Assembly: GCA_963925735.1 (NCBI GenBank) | Contig: CAWUUH010000011.1 | Span: 31,002-95,001 of the forward strand | DNA length: 64,000 nt | DNA from: UBA4582 sp013204195 | Lineage (GTDB): Bacteria > Pseudomonadota > Gammaproteobacteria > Pseudomonadales > Azotimanducaceae | Reading direction: 5' to 3' | In this document: positions 28,026 through 36,810 of the stretch, one piece after another | How the letters are laid out: every line of letters begins with the position of its first letter | Numbering within the stretch: position 1 is the stretch's first letter | The notes under the pieces: model-generated | Seen by the model: the letters and a program-made list of their open reading frames with translations, nothing else | The model's database searches: none | What the model was told of the DNA's origin: nothing | Translations under genes and position numbers: made by a program

Positions 28026-31000
28026 TCAAACCGATCGCAGAATCTCAATCGACAGTAGCTCATCGTCGATGTCAAAGACCGTCGGCAGCGGCGTCGCAGA
28101 GATCTCTAACTGCAATGCCAGGGTATCTTTCATAATATACTCGCGATGTTGGTCAATGGCACGGCCAAGCTCTGCCGAGGCGTGGGCCTTGATGCTGATT
28201 CGATCAGCAACATTCAAACCGATATCTTTGCGGGTCTTTTGAATTCGGTTAACGACTTCGCGGGCCAGCCCCTCCCTGATCAACTCTGGCGTCAATTCAC
28301 ACTTCAGGTCGATGGAGATAAACCGATCGGAAATGGCATCGGTGCCCGTGATTGCCTCTCGAAAGACCAGAATGTCTTCCGGCGTGAACGTCTCACCGTC
28401 GAGGGTGATTACCCCAGACTGCTGTAGCTCATCGATTTGGCTTGAGCTCAAGGCCTCAATTTTCTGCCTGAAGGGGTTGAATTGCTTGCCCAGACGTTTA
28501 CCCAAGACCGGTGAGTTCGGCTTGGCGTAGAGACTGATGTAATCTGCTTCAGCGGTCGTATAGTCGATGGCCTTCACATTCAGTTCGGTTTGAATATAGT
28601 CGGCCAGTTTGCCGATCTCATCAAGCAAAGCTGGATCTTTATGGATGACGGTGAGCTTGGCCAATGGCATTTTGGTTTTTACTTTTTCCTGATTGCGCTT
28701 CTGGCGGCCCAGCAAAATGATGTGCTGCATGCGGCTGACGGCTTGCTCGAGTATCGGCTGCATGAGTGCTGCTTCGGGTTCAGGGTAGGCGCACAAATGG
28801 ACAGAGAGTGGCGCGTCTTGAGTGCCAAAGGCGGTCATCTCTTTGTAAATGGTTTCTGCCAGAAACGGCGCGAAGGGTGCCATGCTCAAGCTGAGTTCAT
28901 ACAACGTCGTGTAGAGCGTCGCGTAAGCCGCTTGTTTGTCGGCGTTCATGGTCTCTTGCCAAAACCGGGCACGATTCAGGCGAATGTACCAGTTGGTGAG
29001 CTCTTCGATAAATTCAAATAGCGCTGGCACAACATTGTAGAGGCGATAGTTTTCCATTTCCTCGGCAATGGTCGCTTTGAGCGTTTGCAAGCGTGAAAGT
29101 ATCCAGCGATCCATGATGTTATCTGAAGGCGCTGGGTTCTCCTGAGGAGACCACTGATCGATATTGGCGTAGGTTTGCAGAAAACGAAATGCGTTTAGCC
29201 ACGGCAGCAGCGCACGCCGGACCATATCCTTGACTCCGGTGTCAGAGAACCGCTGTTCTTCAGCGCGCACGAGTCCTGAGTTGATCAGGTACAGACGCAG
29301 GGCGTCGGCACCATAGGTTTCCATGAGTTCGTCGGGCGGCGAGTAGTTGCGGAGGCTCTTCGACATCTTTTTGCCATCCTCTGCCATGACGATGCCATTG
29401 ACGATGACATTTTTGACAGGATGGGTGTCGAATAAGGCCGTGCCCAGAACAATCAGGGTATAAAACCAACCGCGAGTCTGGTCCAGACCTTCGGCGATAA
29501 ATTCCGCAGGAAAGCCCTGCTCAAACATATCCTGGTTCTCAAACGGATAGTGTAGTTGGGCATAAGGCATGGAGCCGGATTCAAACCAGCAATCCAGCAC
29601 CTCCTCAATGCGCCGGTAGTCGCCAGGCTCACCGGGGATTTGAAAGACTAGGTCATCAACATTTTCACGGTGCAGATCATCCAGTTCAACGCCGGTTAAG
29701 CGGGTTAATTCTTCCCTGGAACCGATACAAATTTGATTGCCACTGACATCGTTGATCCAGACGGGCAGGGGTGTGCCCCAGTAGCGGTTGCGGGAGATGG
29801 CCCAGTCAATCGCGTTCTCAAGCCATTTGCCCATGCGCCCGTCTTTAATGTGTCCCGGGACCCAATTAATCTGTTGATTCGCGGCGATCAGGCGGTCACG
29901 CATCTGCTCGACCCGAACATACCAAGAGTCGATGGTGCGATAGATGATGGGCGTATCTGACCGCGGGCAGAAGGGATAACTGTGGACAATCACATCCTGG
30001 CGAAACAGGGCGCCGCTGTCTTTTAGTTTTCGAATAATGCCCTTGTCCGCTGCCTTGACGTGCTGGCCGACAAAGTCAGGAACTTCTTCGGTGAAGCAGC
30101 CCGCCATATCCACGGGGCAAACCGTCGCGGTGATGCCGGCGGCTTTTAGGACTCGATAATCATCCTCGCCGAAGGCTGGCGCCTGGTGCACGATGCCAGT
30201 GCCACTGTCGGTTGAGACGTAGTCGTCGGCGACAATCTGGAAAGCCCCTTCGGCGCGCAGATCGGTGAAATAATCAAACACGGGTTCGTAGCTGAGGCCC
30301 ACGAGACTAGCACCCTTGAGTTCGCTGATCACGGTCAGTTGCTTGCCGCGACTCATGTCCTCGAGTCGGGCTTGGGCGAAATAAATGTCGATGCCCAGTT
30401 CTTCATCGTGGGCCTTGACGTAGTCTATATCGGCGCCGACACACAGAGCCAGGTTCGAGGGCAATGTCCAGGGGGTGGTGGTCCAGGCGCTGATATAAGC
30501 GTCTTCATCACGCAGTTTGAACAAGACGGTGACAGCAGGGTCTTGCACTTCCTGGTAGTTGGAAGTCGCCTCGAAGTTTGACAGCACGGTGCCTAGCGCC
30601 GTGGAGAAGGGCACGACCTTAATGCCTTGGTAGATCAGCCCCTTATCCCAGAGTTGTTTGAATACCCACCAGACAGACTCCATGTACCAGGGTTCCATCG
30701 TCTTGTAGTCATTCTCGAAGTCAACCCAGCGGCCAATTCGAGTGATCGTGGATTCCCATTCGCTGGTATAACGCTGCACGATGGCACGACATTCGTCGTT
30801 GTAGCCCTTGATGCCGAGCTTGGCGACAGCCTCTTTCGATGACATGCCCAGGGCCTTGTCAATCTCATGTTCGATGGGCAGGCCGTGGCAATCCCAGCCA
30901 AATCGGCGCTGCACATAACGACCTTTCATCGTGAAGTATCGTGGTACAGCATCCTTGAGAATAGAGCCTACCAGATGGCCATGGTGAGGCAGGCCCGTGG

Positions 31001-31160
31001 CAAACGGTGGGCCATCATAAAAAATGTAAGGCGCTGCGTCGGCGGTTTGCGCTAAGGATTGCTGGAAAACCTGGTTGTCGCGCCAGAACTCAAGAATCTT
31101 GTGTTCGGATTCGACGAACGAGAACGTCTCGCTGCTGGCTGTACTGTTTTCTTCGTCCAT
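28026..31160 (-). CDS. ileS: Isoleucyl-tRNA synthetase, type 2 (IleS2-like)
   Basis: Charges tRNA-Ile. At 1044 residues it is longer than the usual gammaproteobacterial IleS (about 930). It lacks the C-terminal zinc Cys cluster and matches the eukaryote-like IleS2 group, which includes mupirocin-tolerant enzymes. The HIGH motif appears as HHGH at 59-62 and KMSKS is at 598-602. The editing domain is present (SAWTTTPWTLPSN). AAGGTG precedes the ATG. The leader upstream contains a terminator-like hairpin and an Ile-rich mini-ORF. lspA and ribF, the usual neighbours of type 1 ileS, are absent. Confidence 0.95.
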   Translation of the reverse strand: MDEENSTASSETFSFVESEHKILEFWRDNQVFQQSLAQTADAAPYIFYDGPPFATGLPHHGHLVGSILKDAVPRYFTMKGRYVQRRFGWDCHGLPIEHEIDKALGMSSKEAVAKLGIKGYNDECRAIVQRYTSEWESTITRIGRWVDFENDYKTMEPWYMESVWWVFKQLWDKGLIYQGIKVVPFSTALGTVLSNFEATSNYQEVQDPAVTVLFKLRDEDAYISAWTTTPWTLPSNLALCVGADIDYVKAHDEELGIDIYFAQARLEDMSRGKQLTVISELKGASLVGLSYEPVFDYFTDLRAEGAFQIVADDYVSTDSGTGIVHQAPAFGEDDYRVLKAAGITATVCPVDMAGCFTEEVPDFVGQHVKAADKGIIRKLKDSGALFRQDVIVHSYPFCPRSDTPIIYRTIDSWYVRVEQMRDRLIAANQQINWVPGHIKDGRMGKWLENAIDWAISRNRYWGTPLPVWINDVSGNQICIGSREELTRLTGVELDDLHRENVDDLVFQIPGEPGDYRRIEEVLDCWFESGSMPYAQLHYPFENQDMFEQGFPAEFIAEGLDQTRGWFYTLIVLGTALFDTHPVKNVIVNGIVMAEDGKKMSKSLRNYSPPDELMETYGADALRLYLINSGLVRAEEQRFSDTGVKDMVRRALLPWLNAFRFLQTYANIDQWSPQENPAPSDNIMDRWILSRLQTLKATIAEEMENYRLYNVVPALFEFIEELTNWYIRLNRARFWQETMNADKQAAYATLYTTLYELSLSMAPFAPFLAETIYKEMTAFGTQDAPLSVHLCAYPEPEAALMQPILEQAVSRMQHIILLGRQKRNQEKVKTKMPLAKLTVIHKDPALLDEIGKLADYIQTELNVKAIDYTTAEADYISLYAKPNSPVLGKRLGKQFNPFRQKIEALSSSQIDELQQSGVITLDGETFTPEDILVFREAITGTDAISDRFISIDLKCELTPELIREGLAREVVNRIQKTRKDIGLNVADRISIKAHASAELGRAIDQHREYIMKDTLALQLEISATPLPTVFDIDDELLSIEILRSV

Positions 31161-31211
31161 CTTTCACCTTGCCCGGCCTAACCTGTGGTCGCCAGATCAT
31201 AGTCTTCGAAT

Positions 31212-31243
31212 GTAGAAACAAAAAACCCGCCTGGTGGCGGGTT
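31212..31243 (-). terminator. Intrinsic terminator/attenuator in the ileS leader
   Basis: Read on the minus strand, an eight-pair GC-rich stem (AACCCGCC, loop ACCA, GGCGGGTT) at 31243-31224 is followed by TTTTG and further T residues. It lies downstream of a good promoter and 52 bases upstream of the ileS start, so it could be an attenuator. If the promoter is not real, it would simply terminate prs transcription. Confidence 0.75.
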
Positions 31244-31266
31244 GCGGAATCATCTTGCTACGCGCT

Positions 31267-31332
31267 TCACCCCATTATTCTGTTATGAATAATGCCAATT
31301 GCAAGCAAGGCTGTTCTTGTCAGGTTTCGCAT
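31267..31332 (-). promoter_or_regulatory. Possible Ile-rich leader peptide ORF before ileS
   Basis: An ATG-started frame of 21 codons, ending TGA, lies between the promoter and the terminator hairpin. Four of its last ten residues are Ile (positions 12, 14, 15 and 19: AIGIIHNRIMG). The Ile codons lie in a 7-bp inverted repeat (31274-31280 and 31287-31293). The ATG is only a few bases after the predicted transcription start and has no ribosome-binding site, so translation would have to be near-leaderless. This arrangement suggests ribosome-mediated attenuation but is unproven. Confidence 0.4.
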
Positions 31333-31340
31333 AAGGCCAA

Positions 31341-31368
31341 AGGATAGGCATTCTCGCTGGCATGTCAA
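31341..31368 (-). promoter_or_regulatory. Putative sigma-70 promoter of ileS
   Basis: On the minus strand a perfect -35 TTGACA (31368-31363) is followed after 16 bases by TATCCT (31346-31341). It points toward ileS and lies after the prs 3' repeats. Confidence 0.6.
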
Positions 31369-31405
31369 GAACCTTGCTGCTGGCCCCTTTATTCTTGGGC
31401 CTGTT

Positions 31406-31471
31406 TCACGGTCCTGCTGGACCTTTTACTCACGGTCCTGTTGGACCTTTTATTCACGGTCCTGCTGGACC
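31406..31471 (-). repeat. 24-bp tandem repeat with hairpins at the prs 3' end
   Basis: Nearly three copies (31406-31429, 31430-31453 and partial 31454-31471) of a 24-base unit differ at only a couple of positions. Each copy can fold as GGTCC-loop-GGACC. The copy nearest prs encodes its last residues (VQQDRE), and the unit includes the stop codon. The duplication therefore lies across the end of the gene and extends into the 3' untranslated region. Confidence 0.85.
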
Positions 31472-32460
31472 TGGCGAACGCTGCCTCTGGAATTGATCTT
31501 CTGGACGATGGTTGCCACTAGGCGGCCGATATGAAAGGTGTGATACCAGTCTGGCGTATTGTCGTGTTCAACGGTGCTGGTGCCGACAAAGTTAAACTGC
31601 CAACCTTCCCTGACTGATCGCGCCTTGAGTGCGGTCAAGCGCTCCCAGGCTGGCTCTGACAGTATGGGGTGGACACAGGCGACGACGATGTCTGCGGCGC
31701 CACGGCTTTTGAGTTCATCAACGGCGGCGACCACGGAGCCTGCGGAATCGACGATGTCGTCTACCAGCAGTACGTTTTGGTCCTGAACTTCACCGATCAG
31801 GGTCGAACGAAATACTTGGTTGGGTTTTGAATAATCGCGTTCCTTGGATAAAGCGGCGAGATCCGCCGACAGTTCTTCCGCATAGGCGCGAGCCCGCTCC
31901 AAATAACCCACGTCGGGTGAGACGACCACGTCGCCGACGAGACCTTTGGCCACGAGCCACTCTGTCAGATGGCGGGTTAGAAAGACATTTTCCAGGTGCG
32001 TAAACGCCGGGTTGAACATGCCGGCGATGGCGTCGTTGTGAATCTCGACGGCCATCACGCGATTAGCGCCCGCGCTTTGCAGCATCCGTGCAAACAAGCC
32101 GGCGCTAATGCCCTCGCGAGTTCGGCCCTTGCGTTTGTCCTGCCGCGCACCAGGGTAATAGGGAATGATTGCCGTCACGTATTGCGCATCAGACAACGCA
32201 GCGGCTTCAACCGCATGCAGGAGCATAATGAATCGGTCATACACGGTCCGCTCATCCTGCTTGCCGATCATGGATTGAAACACATAGACGTCGTGACCGC
32301 GGACGTTGGCGTTGATGGCGAGCTTGCCTTCGCCACAAGCGAACCAGGTTTCTTCCGTCGGGATCAGCGGCAGACCCATGTGATCGGCAACGGTCTGGGC
32401 GAAATTCCGGCCAGACTCGCAGGTCATCAGGGCAATGGGTGCGCGCGGTGTCGGGTTCAT
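31450..32460 (-). CDS. prs: Ribose-phosphate pyrophosphokinase
   Basis: Makes PRPP from ribose-5-phosphate and ATP for purine, pyrimidine, His and Trp synthesis. The 336 residues contain the PRPP-binding loop VLLVDDIVDSAGS, the region YYPGARQDKRKGRTREGIS around the ATP site, and VVSPDVGYLERARAYAE. It is a divergent Prs, somewhat longer than the common 315-residue enzyme, but motifs are complete. The ATG overlaps the purN stop by four bases. The last six codons are part of a tandem repeat. Confidence 0.9.
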   Translation of the reverse strand: MNPTPRAPIALMTCESGRNFAQTVADHMGLPLIPTEETWFACGEGKLAINANVRGHDVYVFQSMIGKQDERTVYDRFIMLLHAVEAAALSDAQYVTAIIPYYPGARQDKRKGRTREGISAGLFARMLQSAGANRVMAVEIHNDAIAGMFNPAFTHLENVFLTRHLTEWLVAKGLVGDVVVSPDVGYLERARAYAEELSADLAALSKERDYSKPNQVFRSTLIGEVQDQNVLLVDDIVDSAGSVVAAVDELKSRGAADIVVACVHPILSEPAWERLTALKARSVREGWQFNFVGTSTVEHDNTPDWYHTFHIGRLVATIVQKINSRGSVRQVQQDRE

Positions 32461-33059
32461 GGGTTTGTCTCCAAGGATGGGCTTTGAATCAAGGATGCCA
32501 AGGTTGACACCAGTAAAGTGTGCTCTTCGTCGAGTACCTTTGCCGCTAGGGTTTCTGCGGTGTCGTCAGCAGCTACGGCAATGATCTTTTGGGCTATAAC
32601 CGGGCCAGTATCGTAGTCGGCCTCCACCCAGTGCACGGAGATACCGGTCTGTTGGTCACCGTTGTCGATGACTGCTTGATGCACGCGTAAACCATACATG
32701 CCGTGGCCGCCGTGGCGGGGCAATAATGATGGGTGAACGTTAATAATTTTTCCGCGGTAATAATCAAGGGTCAAGGGCCCAAGTTTCTTCATGTATCCGG
32801 CGGTGATCACCAGGTCAACCTGGTGGTCGCGCAGCGCGGTCAAGATCGCCTGGTCTTGGTCTGTGGCTTCGGGATGGGTGATATTGGAGATATGCAACGC
32901 CGCGATATCAGCTTGGCGCGCTCGGCTCAGTGCACCGCTGCCGCTGTTGTTGCTGATGGCGACGACGGCGCGCGCGTTAAGCTGGCCGCTTGCACAGGCA
33001 TCAATAATAGCCTGGAAGTTACTGCCGCGATGAGAGGCCAAGATGCCGAGTCGAGTCAT
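32457..33059 (-). CDS. purN: Phosphoribosylglycinamide formyltransferase
   Basis: Third step of purine synthesis, formylating GAR with 10-formyl-THF. The start is set at the ATG at 33059 (MTRLGILASHRGSNFQAI), because a longer frame upstream would run into the neighbouring matB gene. The phosphate-binding SHRGSNFQAI, the catalytic IINVHPSLLPRHGG and the HWVEADYDTGPVIAQ segments are present. At 200 residues it is a standard PurN. The overlap with prs suggests one purine/PRPP operon; purM is not upstream, unlike E. coli. Confidence 0.95.
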   Translation of the reverse strand: MTRLGILASHRGSNFQAIIDACASGQLNARAVVAISNNSGSGALSRARQADIAALHISNITHPEATDQDQAILTALRDHQVDLVITAGYMKKLGPLTLDYYRGKIINVHPSLLPRHGGHGMYGLRVHQAVIDNGDQQTGISVHWVEADYDTGPVIAQKIIAVAADDTAETLAAKVLDEEHTLLVSTLASLIQSPSLETNP

Positions 33060-33123
33060 GTTGAAATGGGATGTCGATAAAGCAGCGAATTCTACCACGG
33101 CGCTGATCAAAAATGCTGCTAAC

Positions 33124-34674
33124 TTAGCCGGGACTTGCGCCGGTCTGCAGTCCAAATTGATCCCGCAGGGTTTTTTTCTGCACCTTGCCCATGGTGTTGC
33201 GAGGTAGCGCCGGCACAAAATGCACGGTTTTCGCGATCTTGAAGTTTGCCAGGTGCTGTTTCATATAGCGGATGACTGTGGCTTCATCCAGTTCGCTGTC
33301 GTCGGTGGCGACGATGATGGCGGTGACCGCTTCTCCGAAATCGTCATCCAACAAGCCGATGACGGCAGACTCAAGCACGCCTGGGAGTTTATCAAGGATG
33401 GTTTCGATTTCCTTCGGGTAAACGTTCAGGCCGCCGCTGATGATCATGTCCTTGCTGCGGCCGACGATGGCGATATAACCTTCCGCGTCTATTTGGGCCA
33501 GATCGCCGGTCTTAAAGTAACCGTCGTTGGTGAATTCCTCTCGCGTCTTTTGGGGCATGCGCCAATAGCCTTTGAAGACATTGGAGCCGCGAATCTGTAG
33601 TTCGCCGGCGGTATCTTGGGGGACGGGTTCGCCTTGGGGGTCCACAATGCGGGTCATGACGCCTGGCAATGCTGGACCCACAGTGCCGGGTTTTTGTGGG
33701 CCCAGCAGGGGATTGCTGGTATTCATGCCCGTCTCGGTCATGCCGTAGCGTTCGACAATTCGATGGTCAGTGGCGGCCTCGAAGGCTTCAAATGTCTGCG
33801 GCAGTAGTGGCGCAGATCCGCTGGTAAACAAACGCATCTGGCGGCATGCGCTTTGATCCAGGCCCCCATGTTTCAGCAGGCGAACATAGTGGGTCGGGAC
33901 GCCCATATAAACCGTCGCCGCGGGCAACGACTCGATGACCTGAGCGGGGTCGAAGTTCGGCAGAAAAATAATCGGGCTGGCGTTAAAGACCGCGAGGTGA
34001 GTGGCGACAAACAGGCCGTGAATATGGAATATCGGCAGAGCATGAAGTAGCACGTCGCCGGGTTGCCAGCCCCAGGCCAAGTGCAGTGCCTCGACGTTGG
34101 ACAGCAGATTATGATGGGTGATCATGGCGCCCTTGGGCTGACCGGTGGTTCCCGAGGTGTAGAGAATAACGGCAACATCATCTGCCTGCGTGGCGGGCGT
34201 ATCGAACGTCATGGCATAGTCGCCAGCGGCCAAATTCTCTGGCAGGCTGCCGCCGCCCTGGCTGTCGAGCGTCGCCACTTGACAGTCATTGTGGCGTAAT
34301 TGCTTGAACAGGGGTGCAGCATTCGGCGTGCAGATGACCAGTGCGGGTTCGGCATTCTCGATGAAATAGGCGAGCTCTTCCTGCCCATAGGCGGTATTCA
34401 AGGGCAGGTAGATGAGTTTGGCGCGCAAGCAGGCAAAGTAGATGAACAGGCACTCAGCAGATTTCTCGACCTGAACCATGACTCGATTGCCGGGTTTGAG
34501 GCCCATTTCGGTGAGCAGATTCGCGTATTGGCCGCTGCGGTGATGCAAGTCCGCATAGGAGTGCACCGGCTGGCCGGCAATGTCCTGGATGAAAGTGCCG
34601 CCGGCTTGAAACCGCGCATAAAAGCCGGCATAGCAGTTCTGATTGTTGATCCCTTCCTGGCTAGCATCGGACAT
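33124..34674 (-). CDS. matB: Malonyl-CoA synthetase (MatB-like acyl-CoA synthetase)
   Basis: AMP-forming ligase that probably activates malonate, or a close analogue, to its CoA thioester. The 516 residues carry the P-loop YTSGTTGQPKGAMITHHN, the motif VERYGMTETGMNTSNPL, the hinge TGDLAQIDAEGYIAIVGRS in two parts, and the C-terminal catalytic lysine in PRNTMGKVQKK. MPQKTREEFTNDGYFKTGD is typical of MatB. Malonyl-CoA decarboxylase is not adjacent, so the substrate stays probable rather than certain. Confidence 0.85.
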   Translation of the reverse strand: MSDASQEGINNQNCYAGFYARFQAGGTFIQDIAGQPVHSYADLHHRSGQYANLLTEMGLKPGNRVMVQVEKSAECLFIYFACLRAKLIYLPLNTAYGQEELAYFIENAEPALVICTPNAAPLFKQLRHNDCQVATLDSQGGGSLPENLAAGDYAMTFDTPATQADDVAVILYTSGTTGQPKGAMITHHNLLSNVEALHLAWGWQPGDVLLHALPIFHIHGLFVATHLAVFNASPIIFLPNFDPAQVIESLPAATVYMGVPTHYVRLLKHGGLDQSACRQMRLFTSGSAPLLPQTFEAFEAATDHRIVERYGMTETGMNTSNPLLGPQKPGTVGPALPGVMTRIVDPQGEPVPQDTAGELQIRGSNVFKGYWRMPQKTREEFTNDGYFKTGDLAQIDAEGYIAIVGRSKDMIISGGLNVYPKEIETILDKLPGVLESAVIGLLDDDFGEAVTAIIVATDDSELDEATVIRYMKQHLANFKIAKTVHFVPALPRNTMGKVQKKTLRDQFGLQTGASPG

Positions 34675-34983
34675 GCAATGTCTACCTCGTTATTGCTTGG
34701 CAATCTCTCGATAAGGTCGGCGTACCCAACCTGAAAACACGATTGCTCAGAATGTTCACTCTTGGGCAGTTTAGAAGATACCGCGGCGTTTTAAATCAAA
34801 AAATGCGCCGTTTGTAGACTTCGTCGAGCGCCGGTGGGCGTGGGTTCATTGCGCGGGCCTGCTGGCGCTCGAGCGAAAGATTGCCGTGCCAGGGTGGGGC
34901 TTGTCAGTTCTGGCGGGTTCGCATCAGGATGCGATGCTATAATGCGCGCCTATCCAGAAGATGCTTAATAGGTTGTAGACATC
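34675..34983. other. Divergent promoter region between matB and the PCu(A)C gene
   Basis: This 309-base gap separates two divergent genes. It contains an extended -10 for the plus-strand gene (34935-34943). No small ORF, RNA gene or strong repeat was seen. Confidence 0.6.
34935..34943 (+). promoter_or_regulatory. Extended -10 promoter element for the PCu(A)C gene
   Basis: TGC followed directly by a perfect TATAAT, 40 bases before the ATG. No good -35 is present, which is tolerated by extended -10 promoters. Confidence 0.55.
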
Positions 34984-35466
34984 ATGTTGAAGCGTTGGTC
35001 GCCTTTGCGGTTGCTCGGTGTGCTGTTACTCAGCGCGCTGTTACTCGGAGTTCTGCTGTTTAGCCTCAGCGTGCCCAGTTTTTCGGCACCATTGGCGGTG
35101 CAATCAGCCTGGGCTCGCGCCACGCCACCGGGAGCACGCGTGGGCGCAGTGTATATGGACCTGTTCAACCCTGGCAACGTCGCTAAGACCGTTGTGCGGG
35201 TTGAAACTGCCGTGGCGCGGACTGCTCAAATTCATCGCACCATCAATGCTGATGGCATGTTGAAAATGCGCTCGGCGATGCCGCTCACCATCGGCGCGGG
35301 ACAAGGGGTCAGTCTGGCGCCGGCTGAGATGCACATGATGTTGATGGGTTTGAGCCAGCCGCTGGTGGTGGGCTCGTCTTTCAACGTGACCCTAGTGTTG
35401 CAATCGGGTGAAGCCCTAACCGTAGAAGTTAAGGTAGGTAGCCCGGGGCAGCTGGTCGCGCCTTAA
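34984..35466 (+). CDS. Copper chaperone PCu(A)C
   Basis: Periplasmic copper carrier that delivers Cu(I) to cytochrome oxidase in other bacteria. The 160 residues have an N-terminal membrane/signal segment (about 9-35). The exact Cu site H-X10-M-X21-H-X-M is present as His84, Met95, His117 and Met119. No SCO1 or oxidase genes are adjacent; it stands alone between matB and a CoA-transferase. Confidence 0.93.
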   Translation: MLKRWSPLRLLGVLLLSALLLGVLLFSLSVPSFSAPLAVQSAWARATPPGARVGAVYMDLFNPGNVAKTVVRVETAVARTAQIHRTINADGMLKMRSAMPLTIGAGQGVSLAPAEMHMMLMGLSQPLVVGSSFNVTLVLQSGEALTVEVKVGSPGQLVAP

Positions 35467-35496
35467 GCACGACCCTAACGCTTTGCTGAAGGCGGC

Positions 35497-36681
35497 TTAT
35501 GGTCGCTCGTGCAAGAGCACGCCTTGGTCGACAAGTGCCTGTACTTGCGGCTCGTCGTAGCCCAGCCAGTGGTTCAGGACGATGCCATTATGTTCGCCCT
35601 GGCGGGGCGCACCGCCGCGCACGCCACTGCTAGCGGCAGAAAACCGATAGGGGCTTTGAAACACTCGCCGCGTGCCGCCTTGGCGGTCATCAATGGCGAC
35701 GATACTTTGTCGATGGGCTAAGACCTCGGAGTGTTCAAGGTAGTCACTGGTGGTGGTGACATTACCCCAGGCGATATTGGCCTTGTCCAATGCCTTAATC
35801 AGTTCCTCGCGATCGGTGAAGCTGACGAGAAAGTCGGCCATTGCCCGGCGTCTTGCGTTGATTTTGGTGTCAAGGGAGGCGTCGTCGTTGGCGGGCTCCT
35901 GAATGCCGAGAATGCTCACCATTAAGCGCCAGATGTGACGAAAATCACCGGCCAGGATGATTCTGCCGCCACAGGCATCCCAGACCTCGCTGGCCCCGTT
36001 ATTAATAGGGGCAGGCTCAAGGTAATAATGTGTTTGATCGTCAGTCGCCAGCATAGTGTCCACCATAGCGATGTCGATATGTTGCCCGTGGCCACTGCGG
36101 TGGCGCTGATGGACGGCGGCTAACAAACCTACCAGGCCATGCAAGCCGGCATTCGTGTCGGCGAAAGCCATGCACATCTCCACCGCGTTCCCACCACTTT
36201 TCGCCGCTTGGCGGTCGATGGTGCCGGTTTCCGCGTGTACGATCGGTGCGTAGGCGGCGCGCTGCGATTCAGGGCCGGTCTGGCCGAAGCCTGAAATCGA
36301 GAGCATGATCAACCGCGGGTTGATGGCCTGCAGGCTTGGCCAGTCGATGCCCAGTCGGTTCATGACGCCGGGACGGAAGTTTTCGATCAGAATATCTGCC
36401 CGGCTCGCCAGGTCCTTGAGCAAAGCGTTGCCCTGCGGCTTGCGCAGGTCGATGCTGATATTCTGTTTGCCGGCGTTCTGTTGCTGGTAATAGCTTGAAA
36501 TATTGCCGACCTGATGACCCCAGTTGCGAGTCACATCCAGTTCGGGTGGCTCGACCTTGACGACTTCGGCGCCCAAGTCGGCGAGCATTCGACCCGCAAA
36601 CGGCCCCGCCAGAACGCGGGATAAATCCAATACCTTAAGGTCGGACAAGGGATAATCATGTGCCATCTGGGTGTTATCCAC
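35497..36681 (-). CDS. CaiB/BaiF-family (class III) CoA-transferase
   Basis: Moves CoA between carboxylic acids. The 394 residues start with YPLSDLKVLDLSRVLAGPFAG, a family hallmark, and the nucleophile Asp175 lies in CMAFADTNAGLHG. ILIENFRPGVMNRLG is also typical. The acid used is unknown. It is divergent from the nitrile hydratase operon, with 129 bases between, so a shared regulatory region is possible. Confidence 0.92.
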   Translation of the reverse strand: MDNTQMAHDYPLSDLKVLDLSRVLAGPFAGRMLADLGAEVVKVEPPELDVTRNWGHQVGNISSYYQQQNAGKQNISIDLRKPQGNALLKDLASRADILIENFRPGVMNRLGIDWPSLQAINPRLIMLSISGFGQTGPESQRAAYAPIVHAETGTIDRQAAKSGGNAVEMCMAFADTNAGLHGLVGLLAAVHQRHRSGHGQHIDIAMVDTMLATDDQTHYYLEPAPINNGASEVWDACGGRIILAGDFRHIWRLMVSILGIQEPANDDASLDTKINARRRAMADFLVSFTDREELIKALDKANIAWGNVTTTSDYLEHSEVLAHRQSIVAIDDRQGGTRRVFQSPYRFSAASSGVRGGAPRQGEHNGIVLNHWLGYDEPQVQALVDQGVLLHERP

Positions 36682-36810
36682 GCTATGGAGTCATCGATAG
36701 TACTGCAAAGGCACCAGAGCGCAAAATGGAGATGCTGGTCACCACAGTGGGTGCTAAAGTAAAGCGCAGAGTCAGTACACGAATCATGAATCTATGACAG
36801 GAGCGCAGGC

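Noticed and set aside
31406..31471. CRISPR-like array
   Set aside because: The repeat units are directly adjacent with no spacers, and the first lies inside prs coding sequence; this is a tandem duplication.
33060..33218. 53-codon N-terminal extension of purN
   Set aside because: It overlaps the matB 3' end and adds residues foreign to the PurN family; the ATG at 33059 gives the standard N-terminus.
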